A stretch of 27,873 nt of DNA, taken from NCBI GenBank assembly GCA_002748505.1, contig PDSN01000042.1:1-27873 (forward strand). Reading direction: 5' to 3'. The notes beneath the pieces were generated by a model. That model did no database searches and was not told the DNA's origin. It saw only the letters and a list, made by a program, of their open reading frames with translations. This document shows, in pieces, positions 1-7,143 of this stretch (position 1 is its first letter; every line of letters starts with the position of its first letter). The position numbers and the translations under genes are program-made. The DNA is from Gammaproteobacteria bacterium (GTDB taxonomy: Bacteria; Pseudomonadota; Gammaproteobacteria; Pseudomonadales; Halieaceae).

Positions 1-921
1 GAAGGCGAAACCCGCGTATTTTTCCGTGTCGATACCCACGTAGGCAAAGACTTTGGGATTTACCATGCCGCAGCCCAACACTTCCAGCCAACCGCTTTGG
101 CTGCACACACGACAGCCGTCGCCGGAGCATTTCACGCACTGAATATCCACCTCGGCGGAGGGCTCAGTAAAGGGAAAAAACGAGGGTCTGAAACGCACCG
201 CCAGATCGTCGCGCTCAAAAAAGGCGTGCAAAAACTGTTCGATCAAGCCTTTTAAATCCGCAAAGCTGGAGCGCTCGTCGATCAACAACCCCTCAACCTG
301 ATGGAACATGGGCGAATGGGTCAAGTCGGAATCGCAGCGATACACGCGCCCAGGGCAGATAACCCGAAGCGGCGGCTCGGTGGATTCCATCACCCGCACC
401 TGCACCGGCGAGGTATGCGTGCGCAGCACCGTGTGTTCATCCACGTAAAAGGTATCGTGCATGGCGCGTGCGGGGTGGTGGGCGGGAATATTCAGCGCTT
501 CAAAATTGTGGTAGTCGTCTTCAATTTCTGGCCCTTCCACCACATCAAAACCTATGGCCGAGAAAAAATCTTCCATGCGCTCAATCGTGCGCGTAATCGG
601 GTGCAGTCCACCGCACTCTGCGTGACGACCAGGCAGGGTTACGTCAATCGCCTCAGCGGCCAGACGCTCTGCGACGGCTTTCGCTTCAAGCTCCGTTTTG
701 CGCGCGCTGATCTGAGTTTGCAAAGCCTGCTTGACCACATTGATTTGCGCGCCAGCGGCCGGGCGCTGCTCGGCGGACAATTGTCCAAGCCCTTTTAACA
801 AGGCGGTAATTTCACCTTTTTTACCGAGATAGTCTACCCGCAATTGCTCCAGCACTGCGCTGTCTGCGGCCTCGTTGATGGCTTTTTCGGCCTGCTCTTT
901 CAGTGTTTCGAGCTTGTCCAT
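1..921 (-). CDS. pheS: Phenylalanyl-tRNA synthetase alpha subunit, 3' end missing
   Basis: Catalytic alpha subunit of the cytoplasmic (alpha-beta)2 enzyme that charges tRNA-Phe. The 307 residues present start with the family's N-terminal coiled coil (MDKLETLKEQAEKAINEA). They continue through the class II core with MFHQVEGLLID, FRPSFFPFTEPS and the Cys-rich stretch CVKCSGDGCRVC, and stop at KYAGFAF. Only the last 20-25 residues, with class II motif 3 (usually GLGVERMAM), lie outside the window. The ATG at 921 is preceded by GGGAAG. It is the last visible gene of thrS-infC-rpmI-rplT-pheS; pheT would normally follow off the left edge. A terminator-like hairpin lies between rplT and this start, so expression is probably controlled there. 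Identity is certain; only the C-terminus is unseen. Confidence 0.97.
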   Translation of the reverse strand, partial: MDKLETLKEQAEKAINEAADSAVLEQLRVDYLGKKGEITALLKGLGQLSAEQRPAAGAQINVVKQALQTQISARKTELEAKAVAERLAAEAIDVTLPGRHAECGGLHPITRTIERMEDFFSAIGFDVVEGPEIEDDYHNFEALNIPAHHPARAMHDTFYVDEHTVLRTHTSPVQVRVMESTEPPLRVICPGRVYRCDSDLTHSPMFHQVEGLLIDERSSFADLKGLIEQFLHAFFERDDLAVRFRPSFFPFTEPSAEVDIQCVKCSGDGCRVCSQSGWLEVLGCGMVNPKVFAYVGIDTEKYAGFAF

Positions 922-922
922 G

Positions 923-1039
923 TCACTTCCCGTTAGCTGTTTCAGCACTTAAATACCAAAACAAAAAATCCAGATTAAAAAGAATAAAAACAAAAAAAGG
1001 GAAAGAGCAGCGCCCTTTCCCTTTTTGGAGTGTCAGCAT
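923..1039 (-). other. Possible Phe-rich leader ORF ahead of pheS (speculative)
   Basis: A 38-codon frame opens with ATG nine bases after the rplT stop and ends in TGA one base before the pheS ATG. Seven codons are Phe, clustered in SFPFFVFILF and DFLFW. The frame runs through the terminator hairpin at 994-1026. Its place matches that of the pheM leader peptide of the enterobacterial pheST operon. There is no clear Shine-Dalgarno sequence, so translation would depend on reinitiation after rplT. The U-rich terminator tail alone would produce TTT codons, so the Phe bias may be trivial. Confidence 0.22.
994..1026 (-). terminator. Hairpin terminator or attenuator between rplT and pheS
   Basis: A perfect 12-bp stem (994-1005 with 1015-1026) encloses a 9-base loop. 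In the minus-strand transcript the GGGAAAG/CTTTCCC core is followed by an unbroken T run, then further T-rich sequence to about 980. It lies after rplT and before pheS, where related operons have the pheST attenuator. It could end most ribosomal-protein transcripts while letting some through to pheS. Confidence 0.8.
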
Positions 1040-1048
1040 CAGCGGCGA

Positions 1049-1405
1049 TTAAGCCAGGGCAGCTTTTGCCTTCTCCACCACGGCTGCAAAAGCCGCTTTG
1101 TCGTGTACCGCAAGGTCTGCCAATACGCGACGGTCAAGAGCGATATCCGCTTTTTTCAAACCGTTAATCAAGCGGCTGTAGCTCAAACCGTTAGCGCGCG
1201 ATTGCGCATTGATACGAGTGATCCACAGAGCGCGAAACTGACGCTTGCGCTGACGGCGGTCGCGGTAAGCGTATTGACCGGCTTTAGTAACGGCCTGCTT
1301 GGCGACACGGAAAATACGGCTGCGAGCACCGTAGTAACCCTTGGCCTGTTTCAAGATTTTTTTGTGACGGCGATGTGCCACCACACCACGTTTTACGCGA
1401 GGCAT
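1049..1405 (-). CDS. rplT: 50S ribosomal protein L20
   Basis: Large-subunit assembly protein that binds 23S rRNA. The 118 residues match the usual family length. It starts with the basic MPRVKRGVVAHRRHKKILKQ tail, which threads into rRNA, and continues through the conserved YGARSRIFRVAKQAV and RDRRQRKRQFRALWI blocks to the globular C-terminal domain. The ATG has a strong AGGAG six bases upstream. It follows rpmI by 24 bases. In enterobacteria L20 represses translation of rpmI and itself by binding the mRNA; that control is likely here, but I did not identify the operator. Confidence 0.98.
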   Translation of the reverse strand: MPRVKRGVVAHRRHKKILKQAKGYYGARSRIFRVAKQAVTKAGQYAYRDRRQRKRQFRALWITRINAQSRANGLSYSRLINGLKKADIALDRRVLADLAVHDKAAFAAVVEKAKAALA

Positions 1406-1429
1406 AGTCTTCTCCTTTTAAAATATCCG

Positions 1430-1624
1430 TTACTTGGCGCGCATCATACGATCGATCAGAACTTTATCGCTCTTATCAACCATGGACGTGCCGCGCAGCT
1501 GACGCTTACGCTTGGTGGTCATTTTAGTCAGGATGTGACTCTTGTAAGCAGATTTGCGCTTGTAACCGCCGGCGGTTTTTTTGAAGCGCTTAGCTGCCCC
1601 GCTGTGAATTTTTGCTTTAGGCAT
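1430..1624 (-). CDS. rpmI: 50S ribosomal protein L35
   Basis: Small basic large-subunit protein of 64 residues, starting MPKAKIHSGAAKRFKKTAGG and ending DRMMRAK, typical of bacterial L35. The start is the ATG at 1624, with GGAG eight bases upstream. An in-frame ATG 48 bases earlier would add 16 residues foreign to the family and is rejected. It lies between infC (58-base gap) and rplT (24-base gap) in the standard order. Confidence 0.98.
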   Translation of the reverse strand: MPKAKIHSGAAKRFKKTAGGYKRKSAYKSHILTKMTTKRKRQLRGTSMVDKSDKVLIDRMMRAK

Positions 1625-1682
1625 AGTATTAACTCCGCATTTGCAATATGAATAAAACAGGAACCAGGGCATTCACAGGCCG

Positions 1683-2216
1683 CTAGCCCTTACGCTTGGG
1701 GGCGATAACCATGGTCAACTGGCGGCCTTCCATTTTTGGAAACTGCTCCACCGTGCCCAATTCGACCAGATCAGCTTCTACTCGCTTGAGCAGCTCCATG
1801 CCGATGTCCTGGTGAGCCATTTCACGCCCGCGAAAACGCAGGGTGACCTTGGTCTTATCGCCACTTTCCAGGAAACGTATCAGGTTGCGTAGTTTTACCT
1901 GGTAGTCTCCTTCTTCCGTCCCTGGACGAAACTTAATTTCTTTCACCTGAGTGCGGCGTTGCTTTTTCTTCTGGGCCGCTTTCTGCTTCTTGGCCTCAAA
2001 GACATGTTTGCCATAGTCCATCACCTTACACACGGGTGGATCGGACTGATCTGCAATCAACACCAAATCAAGGCTGGCCGCCTCCGCCGCGCTGCGCGCT
2101 TGTGCGATAGGTACGATACCAACCTGGCCGCCATCGGCACCGATCAGACGAACCGTCGACGCTTTGATTTCGTCGTTAATGGGCGAGCGTTTGCCCTTGC
2201 CGCTTTCTCTCTTAAT
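1683..2216 (-). CDS. infC: Translation initiation factor IF-3, AUU start
   Basis: IF-3 binds the 30S subunit, blocks premature 50S joining and proofreads the start codon and initiator tRNA. The 177 residues contain SPINDEIKASTVRLI at the N-domain, a Lys-rich linker, then VKEIKFRPGTEEGDYQVKLR and FRGREMAHQDIG in the C-domain, all hallmarks of the family. The start chosen is ATT at 2216, one base after the thrS stop, with GGAG (2224-2227) seven bases upstream. An ATG at 2234 lies inside thrS and has no family support. IF-3 discriminates against AUU, so this codon gives the well-known feedback control of infC. Confidence 0.96.
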   Translation of the reverse strand: MKRESGKGKRSPINDEIKASTVRLIGADGGQVGIVPIAQARSAAEAASLDLVLIADQSDPPVCKVMDYGKHVFEAKKQKAAQKKKQRRTQVKEIKFRPGTEEGDYQVKLRNLIRFLESGDKTKVTLRFRGREMAHQDIGMELLKRVEADLVELGTVEQFPKMEGRQLTMVIAPKRKG

Positions 2217-2227
2217 GCTATGTCTCC
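2214..2227 (-). promoter_or_regulatory. infC ribosome-binding site and AUU start
   Basis: The last thrS codons supply GGAG (2224-2227). Seven bases later ATT (2214-2216) begins the IF-3 frame, and the thrS stop TAG (2218-2220) lies between them. This decides the infC start and couples it tightly to the end of thrS translation. Confidence 0.85.
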
Positions 2228-4143
2228 ATTGCAACGCGGCCGCGGCGCGCTACATCGTCCGTAAGGTGCTGGGTAAACGCGTCAAGACTCATCACGCCCA
2301 GATCCTCACCACGACGGGCACGAACGGCCACTGTCTGTGATTCAACTTCTTTATCGCCTACAACCAGCAGGTAAGGTACTTTGCCAATTGTGTGCTCGCG
2401 AATTTTAAAGCCGATCTTTTCATTTCTCAAGTCCGAAACCACTCTGAAGCCCTGTTTTTTCAACTGCTGGGCCACATTTTCGGCATATTCAGCCTGTTTG
2501 TCGGTAATATTGAGCACCACCGCCTGTTCCGGGGCGAGCCAGGTGGGGAACACGCCCTCGTAGTGCTCGATCAGAATACCGATAAAACGCTCAAAAGACC
2601 CCAAAATAGCGCGGTGCAACATCACTGGTACTTTGCGTGCACCGTCCTCGGCCACATACTGCGCCCCCAGACGTCCAGGCATGGAAAAATCCACCTGGAT
2701 AGTGCCGAGCTGCCAGACACGGCCGATACAGTCTTTCAGGGAAAACTCAATCTTGGGCCCGTAAAACGCACCCTCACCTGGCAGCTCTTCCCAAGGCAGG
2801 TTTTGTGCATCTAAGGCATCGGCCAGAGCCTTTTCTGCCCTGTCCCAGTCTTCATCCGTGCCCACGCGCTGCTCGGGACGGGTGGACAGGCGGTAAATCA
2901 CGTCGCTAAAACCGAAATCGCGATAGACCTCGTGCAGGAAGTCGATAAAGCGCGACACTTCGCTTTGAATTTGCTCTTCGGTACAAAAAATATGGGCATC
3001 GTCCTGCACAAAGCCGCGCACGCGCATAATGCCGTGCAGGGAACCCGATGGTTCGTTGCGGTGACAGGAACCGAACTCCGCCAGGCGCAAAGGCAGGTCG
3101 CGGTAGGACTTCAGGCCCTGATTAAACACCTGAATATGGCAGGGACAGTTCATGGGCTTAACCGCATATTCGCGCTCTTCGGTGGAGAGCATGAACATAT
3201 CGTCGCCAAACTTGTCCGCATGGCCGGATTTATGCCACAAGGACATATCCACCACCTGCGGGGTTTTAACTTCCTTATAGCCTTCCATGCGCTGGGCGTT
3301 GCGCATGTACTGCTCGATCGTTTGATAAATCGTCCAGCCTGCGGGGTGCCAAAATACCATGCCGGGTGCTTCTTCCTGCAGGTGAAACAGGTTGAGCTTT
3401 TTACCGATCTTGCGATGATCACGTTTTTCCGCTTCTTCCAAACGGCGCAAATACTGTTTCAACTGCTTTTTATTAGCCCAGGCAGTGCCGTAAATACGCT
3501 GCAACATGGCGTTTTTGGCGTCGCCGCGCCAGTAGGCTCCCGCCACCTTGGTCAGCTTAAACGCCTGCAATTTACCCGTGTCGGGCACGTGAGGGCCGCG
3601 GCATAAATCCAGCCAGTCGCCCTGCTGATACAAAGACAGTTCTTCGCCTTCCGGCAGGTCCTTGATGATTTCGACTTTGTATTGCTCGCCCATGCCCTCA
3701 AACAGGGCAATCGCCTCTTCGCGGGACATGACCTTGCGCTCCACGGGCAGGGCCTTGGCGGCAATTTCAGCCATGCGCGCTTCGATGCTTTCCAGATCTT
3801 CCGGGGTAAAGTTGTGCTCCGAGGCGAAGTCGTAGTAAAAGCCATCTTCAACCACCGGACCAATCGTGACCTGTGTGCCGGGGAACAGGGCTTGTGTGGC
3901 CATCGCCAGCAAATGTGCGGTAGAATGGCGGATAATCTCTATGCCCGTCTCATCGCGATCCGTCACTATCGCCAGGCTCGCATCGTGGTCGATGGTGTAG
4001 CTGGTATCCACTGCGCGGCCATCGACCACACCCGCCAGCGCCGCTTTGGCGAGACCGGGGCCAATATCCGCTGCAACATCAAACACAGAAACGGGGTTGT
4101 CAAAAGCACGCTGACTGCCATCGGGCAAGGTAATCACGGGCAT
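2218..4143 (-). CDS. thrS: Threonyl-tRNA synthetase
   Basis: Charges tRNA-Thr in the cytoplasm. The 641 residues match the 642 of E. coli. An N-terminal TGS domain (about 1-62) is followed by the editing domain, with HSTAH (His73, His77) and Cys181/His185, which removes mischarged serine. The class II core carries the zinc ligands Cys333, His384 and His510 within PMNCPCH, DDAHIF and MLHRAI. An anticodon-binding domain ends the protein. All key residues are present. The ATG has AGGAA upstream. It is the first gene of the translation operon; its 5' leader lies between the start and the divergent tRNA-Val promoter. Confidence 0.98.
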   Translation of the reverse strand: MPVITLPDGSQRAFDNPVSVFDVAADIGPGLAKAALAGVVDGRAVDTSYTIDHDASLAIVTDRDETGIEIIRHSTAHLLAMATQALFPGTQVTIGPVVEDGFYYDFASEHNFTPEDLESIEARMAEIAAKALPVERKVMSREEAIALFEGMGEQYKVEIIKDLPEGEELSLYQQGDWLDLCRGPHVPDTGKLQAFKLTKVAGAYWRGDAKNAMLQRIYGTAWANKKQLKQYLRRLEEAEKRDHRKIGKKLNLFHLQEEAPGMVFWHPAGWTIYQTIEQYMRNAQRMEGYKEVKTPQVVDMSLWHKSGHADKFGDDMFMLSTEEREYAVKPMNCPCHIQVFNQGLKSYRDLPLRLAEFGSCHRNEPSGSLHGIMRVRGFVQDDAHIFCTEEQIQSEVSRFIDFLHEVYRDFGFSDVIYRLSTRPEQRVGTDEDWDRAEKALADALDAQNLPWEELPGEGAFYGPKIEFSLKDCIGRVWQLGTIQVDFSMPGRLGAQYVAEDGARKVPVMLHRAILGSFERFIGILIEHYEGVFPTWLAPEQAVVLNITDKQAEYAENVAQQLKKQGFRVVSDLRNEKIGFKIREHTIGKVPYLLVVGDKEVESQTVAVRARRGEDLGVMSLDAFTQHLTDDVARRGRVAMET

Positions 4144-4294
4144 GGGGGCTTTCCTCTGTCAGTGGTGACCCTTACCAAAGGCCACATGAGTATTCATCAA
4201 ACGCGCGCGAACGAACGGCTCGCGACGCGGGGGCGGATAATGCCCGATTGTGCCCTCAAAATAAAGCGTATGCTGGAATTAATACGCAAAACAG

Positions 4295-4323
4295 TTGAGC
4301 CCCTGCCCACTTAACCTTATAAT
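4295..4323 (+). promoter_or_regulatory. Sigma-70 promoter of tRNA-Val
   Basis: TTGAGC (4295-4300), a 17-base spacer and a perfect TATAAT (4318-4323), followed by a GC-rich discriminator (GCGCGCC). Such discriminators are typical of stringently controlled stable-RNA promoters. Transcription would start near 4330, about ten bases before the tRNA. Confidence 0.8.
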
Positions 4324-4339
4324 GCGCGCCTCACGCCTT

Positions 4340-4416
<77 letters not shown>

Positions 4417-4549
4417 CTCCCTCCGGCACCATCCAACCCACCTTCTCGTGGACGAAATCTTTCCGCTTTTAGTTTGCTTCGAGGAACGCTATTTAACCGC
4501 CCACCCGGGCAGGCATCAAAGCAATGCGCGGAAGTGCAACACAAATCAA

Positions 4550-4577
4550 TTGAAAATGACTCTTGTTTGTATATACT
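4550..4577 (+). promoter_or_regulatory. Candidate promoter of the TonB receptor
   Basis: TTGAAA (4550-4555), a 16-base spacer and TATACT (4572-4577) lie 62 bases before the receptor start. No convincing Fur box overlaps it, although iron receptors usually carry one. The assignment rests on hexamer match and position only. Confidence 0.5.
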
Positions 4578-4639
4578 TTCCATCGCCCCGCCTTATCCAA
4601 AACCAGCACCAAATCGGTCTTTTCAACTTTGGAGTGTAT

Positions 4640-7042
4640 ATGAACTTTGATAGCAAATCCCCGGTAAATCGCTGGGGTGCAGCCCTGCTTGCAACCGCTT
4701 TTCCTCTATCGAGCCTTGCCCAGACAACGTCAGCCACAGAAATCGAAGAAATGACAGTCTACGGACGGCACAATCAATTAATCCTCAAATCCGGCACTGC
4801 CACCAAATCCGATATGGAATTGCTGGAAACCCCCGCTGCGGTGGTCGTCGTGGATAAGGCACTGCTCGACAGTCAGCTCGCCGACACCCTGCAAGACGCC
4901 GTGCGCAATATCAGTGGCGTAGCGCAAGCCGGCAACAACTACGGAATTGGCGATAATCTGCAAATTCGCGGGCTGGGTGCCAACTACACTTACGATGGCA
5001 TGTATGCCGGGGCGGACCTGGGCAACAACTACAACCCCACCCGTTCCACCACCAACATCGAGAGCATCGAGGTATTGAAAGGCCCCGCCACAGGACTGTA
5101 CGGCATTGGCGCTGCCGGCGGCGTAATTAACATGATCGAGAAAAAACCCCGCTTTGAGCGCGCACTGGAGGGTCGCGTCACCATCGGCAGTTGGAGCAAC
5201 TATGGCGCGATGCTTGACGCCACCGACTCCATCACCAACACCATCGCCTACCGCCTGGTACTCAACCACGAGCAGGAAGACGGCTATCGAGATTTAAGCA
5301 GCGAGCGCTCGGAAGCCTACGGCTCATTACTGTTTGAATTTAATAATCAACACAAGCTGCTGCTGTCCACGGCCTATGTTGACGACGCCATACAAATTGA
5401 CTCAGTGGGAGACCCCGTGCGCATCGTCAATTGGGACAGTATCACGCACGACGCCTATCCGCTCACCGCCGCCGACTTACCCAACGATAACGATGGCGAC
5501 AACGACGGTGTTTTCGGCGATCAACTCACTGACACCCAACGCGAGCAACTGGCGGCCAGCATTCGCCCCGATGATGGACTTTATCCTTTCGATCTGGGCA
5601 GTGGCAATTTAATCTCTCCGCTTTCTCGTCCCAACGAAGGGCAAGAAACGCGCATAAAACTGAAGCATGACTGGCAAATCAGCGACGACACCACCTTGGT
5701 ACAACATCTGTTGCTGCGTCGTTACGATTCTGAGTTTGTACGTCAAACCGGCGCCTTCAATTATGTGTACTGGAACCGCCGCGGCGAAATCAACCTCAGT
5801 CCGCGGGCACCGCTGGTTATCGATGGCGTGCTTTACCCCTACGCAGCGCGCCGGCAGGAGTATCGCAAAGTAAAATCCAGCGAGACAACCTGGCAGTACT
5901 TTGCAGACCTTAGTCAGCCTTGGCAGACCAACTGGATACGTGGCGAGCACTTATTGAGTGCTAACTATGAAAAACGTGACATGGCGCTGAAAAGCTGGTC
6001 TATCTGGGACGCGGACAACAGTAATGCCAGCAAGCCCGTGCCCTATATTTTGGATATCCGCAATCCCAACTGGGGCGCGGGGCGCTTTGAAGACTACGCC
6101 CCCTCCCTGCGCAGCAACTACGACAAAACCCTCAGCGCCTACGGCATCAGCGCTCAGGAAGTGCTGTACTTCACCGACAATCTCACCGGTCGTTTCGGCG
6201 CAGCGTACACGCGCATCGAGCAGGAGTACCAGCATAAAGGCAGTGATCGCGCACCAGAATTGGGTGTTGAGCTGGACACCGATGACGCCGGTACCAGCTA
6301 CAACGTGGGGTTAAACTACCGTTTCAATCCGCAACTGGCCGCCTTCGTCAACGCGGCGCGCGGGCGCACCGCCTACAGCATTCTGGGCAGTGTCAACGGC
6401 GTCGATGATCGCCCCGATTCCGAGTCTGAATCACTCGATCTGGGTTTGCGCTTTACCGCGTTTGCAGAAGATCTGCTGGGCTCTATCGTGTGGTTTGAAA
6501 CCAAACGGACCAACCTGCGTTACAACAACCCGCTCTACAATGAAGACCCGGAGGATCCGGAGTACAACATCAGCGTACCGCGCTATCTATACGATGACGA
6601 AGACAATAGTAAAGGCTGGGAGATGGATCTCAACATGGCGCTTACTGAGCGCTTCAGCCTTAACCTCAACGGCACCTATCAAAAAGCGATTCAGATTCGG
6701 GCCAAAGAGCGCTCTGGTCAGCGCAAAGGTATTCCCAAAAAGTTTGCCAGTATTTGGGGTAACTACCGCCGTCCGCTGGGCGCTGGCGAACTGGAAATCA
6801 GTTTAGGGGCGGTTTACACCGGCGAACGCAGTATTAATTCCCTCGCTTTTGGCCTGCCGGTTTCCTCCCTGAAAAGCTACCACCGCTTTGACGCAGCCTT
6901 GGCCTATACCTTCGACAAATTAAAACTGCGCCTGAACATCGACAACCTGAGCGACGAGCGCTATTACTCCAAAGCCATGTACCTGGGTGGCCTGCCGGGC
7001 GATGCCCGCAACGCCACATTGACCGTCGATTACACGCTCTAA
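4640..7042 (+). CDS. TonB-dependent outer-membrane receptor, siderophore type
   Basis: An 800-residue gated beta-barrel that would import a large substrate, probably a ferric siderophore, using TonB-ExbBD energy. A signal peptide (cleavage about SLA-QTT near residue 28) is followed by a TonB box-like EEMTVYG. The plug domain (about 45-165) contains LETPAAVVVV, QIRGLGANYTYDGMY and IEVLKGPATGLYG, as in siderophore receptors. The rest is barrel, ending LTVDYTL with Leu rather than the more usual Phe. The ATG at 4640 has GGAG five bases upstream. An upstream in-frame ATG at 4448 would add 64 residues before the signal peptide and is rejected. Residues 282-294 form an acidic, calcium-loop-like insertion. 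It stands alone, with no transport or biosynthesis partners nearby, so the ligand is unknown. Confidence 0.9.
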   Translation: MNFDSKSPVNRWGAALLATAFPLSSLAQTTSATEIEEMTVYGRHNQLILKSGTATKSDMELLETPAAVVVVDKALLDSQLADTLQDAVRNISGVAQAGNNYGIGDNLQIRGLGANYTYDGMYAGADLGNNYNPTRSTTNIESIEVLKGPATGLYGIGAAGGVINMIEKKPRFERALEGRVTIGSWSNYGAMLDATDSITNTIAYRLVLNHEQEDGYRDLSSERSEAYGSLLFEFNNQHKLLLSTAYVDDAIQIDSVGDPVRIVNWDSITHDAYPLTAADLPNDNDGDNDGVFGDQLTDTQREQLAASIRPDDGLYPFDLGSGNLISPLSRPNEGQETRIKLKHDWQISDDTTLVQHLLLRRYDSEFVRQTGAFNYVYWNRRGEINLSPRAPLVIDGVLYPYAARRQEYRKVKSSETTWQYFADLSQPWQTNWIRGEHLLSANYEKRDMALKSWSIWDADNSNASKPVPYILDIRNPNWGAGRFEDYAPSLRSNYDKTLSAYGISAQEVLYFTDNLTGRFGAAYTRIEQEYQHKGSDRAPELGVELDTDDAGTSYNVGLNYRFNPQLAAFVNAARGRTAYSILGSVNGVDDRPDSESESLDLGLRFTAFAEDLLGSIVWFETKRTNLRYNNPLYNEDPEDPEYNISVPRYLYDDEDNSKGWEMDLNMALTERFSLNLNGTYQKAIQIRAKERSGQRKGIPKKFASIWGNYRRPLGAGELEISLGAVYTGERSINSLAFGLPVSSLKSYHRFDAALAYTFDKLKLRLNIDNLSDERYYSKAMYLGGLPGDARNATLTVDYTL

Positions 7043-7081
7043 GCAGTGTCACCGGCCAGTTATTTTCACTCAGGGCAGCGT

Positions 7082-7111
7082 AAAAAAGGGGCTATCTGAT
7101 GCCCCTTTTTT
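7082..7111. terminator. Bidirectional terminator between the TonB receptor and uvrB
   Basis: A perfect 11-bp stem (7082-7092 with 7101-7111) and 8-base loop has a GGGGC/GCCCC core flanked by A6 on the left and T6 on the right. It therefore works as an intrinsic terminator in both directions, as expected between two convergent genes. Confidence 0.85.
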
Positions 7112-7143
7112 GCGCGTTCAGTTACCTCGGTGGTTTTCCAAAA

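Noticed and set aside
1025..1651. Long plus-strand open frame opposite rplT and rpmI
   Set aside because: It mirrors two certain ribosomal-protein genes on the other strand, and its translation resembles no known protein.
2932..3606. 224-residue plus-strand frame inside thrS
   Set aside because: Antisense shadow of the ThrRS core, in which every catalytic residue is conserved on the minus strand.
4201..4230. GC-rich stem (CGCGA/TCGCG) in the thrS leader as a ThrRS operator
   Set aside because: Only five contiguous pairs and no likeness to the tRNA-Thr anticodon arm that E. coli ThrRS recognises.
4536..4580. Fur box before the TonB receptor
   Set aside because: Parts such as TGAAAATGA look suggestive, but the 7-1-7 symmetry of a Fur site is not met.
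4417..4639. Integration site at the tRNA-Val 3' end
   Set aside because: I found no direct repeat of the tRNA 3' end near the TonB gene or uvrB, and no integrase is present.
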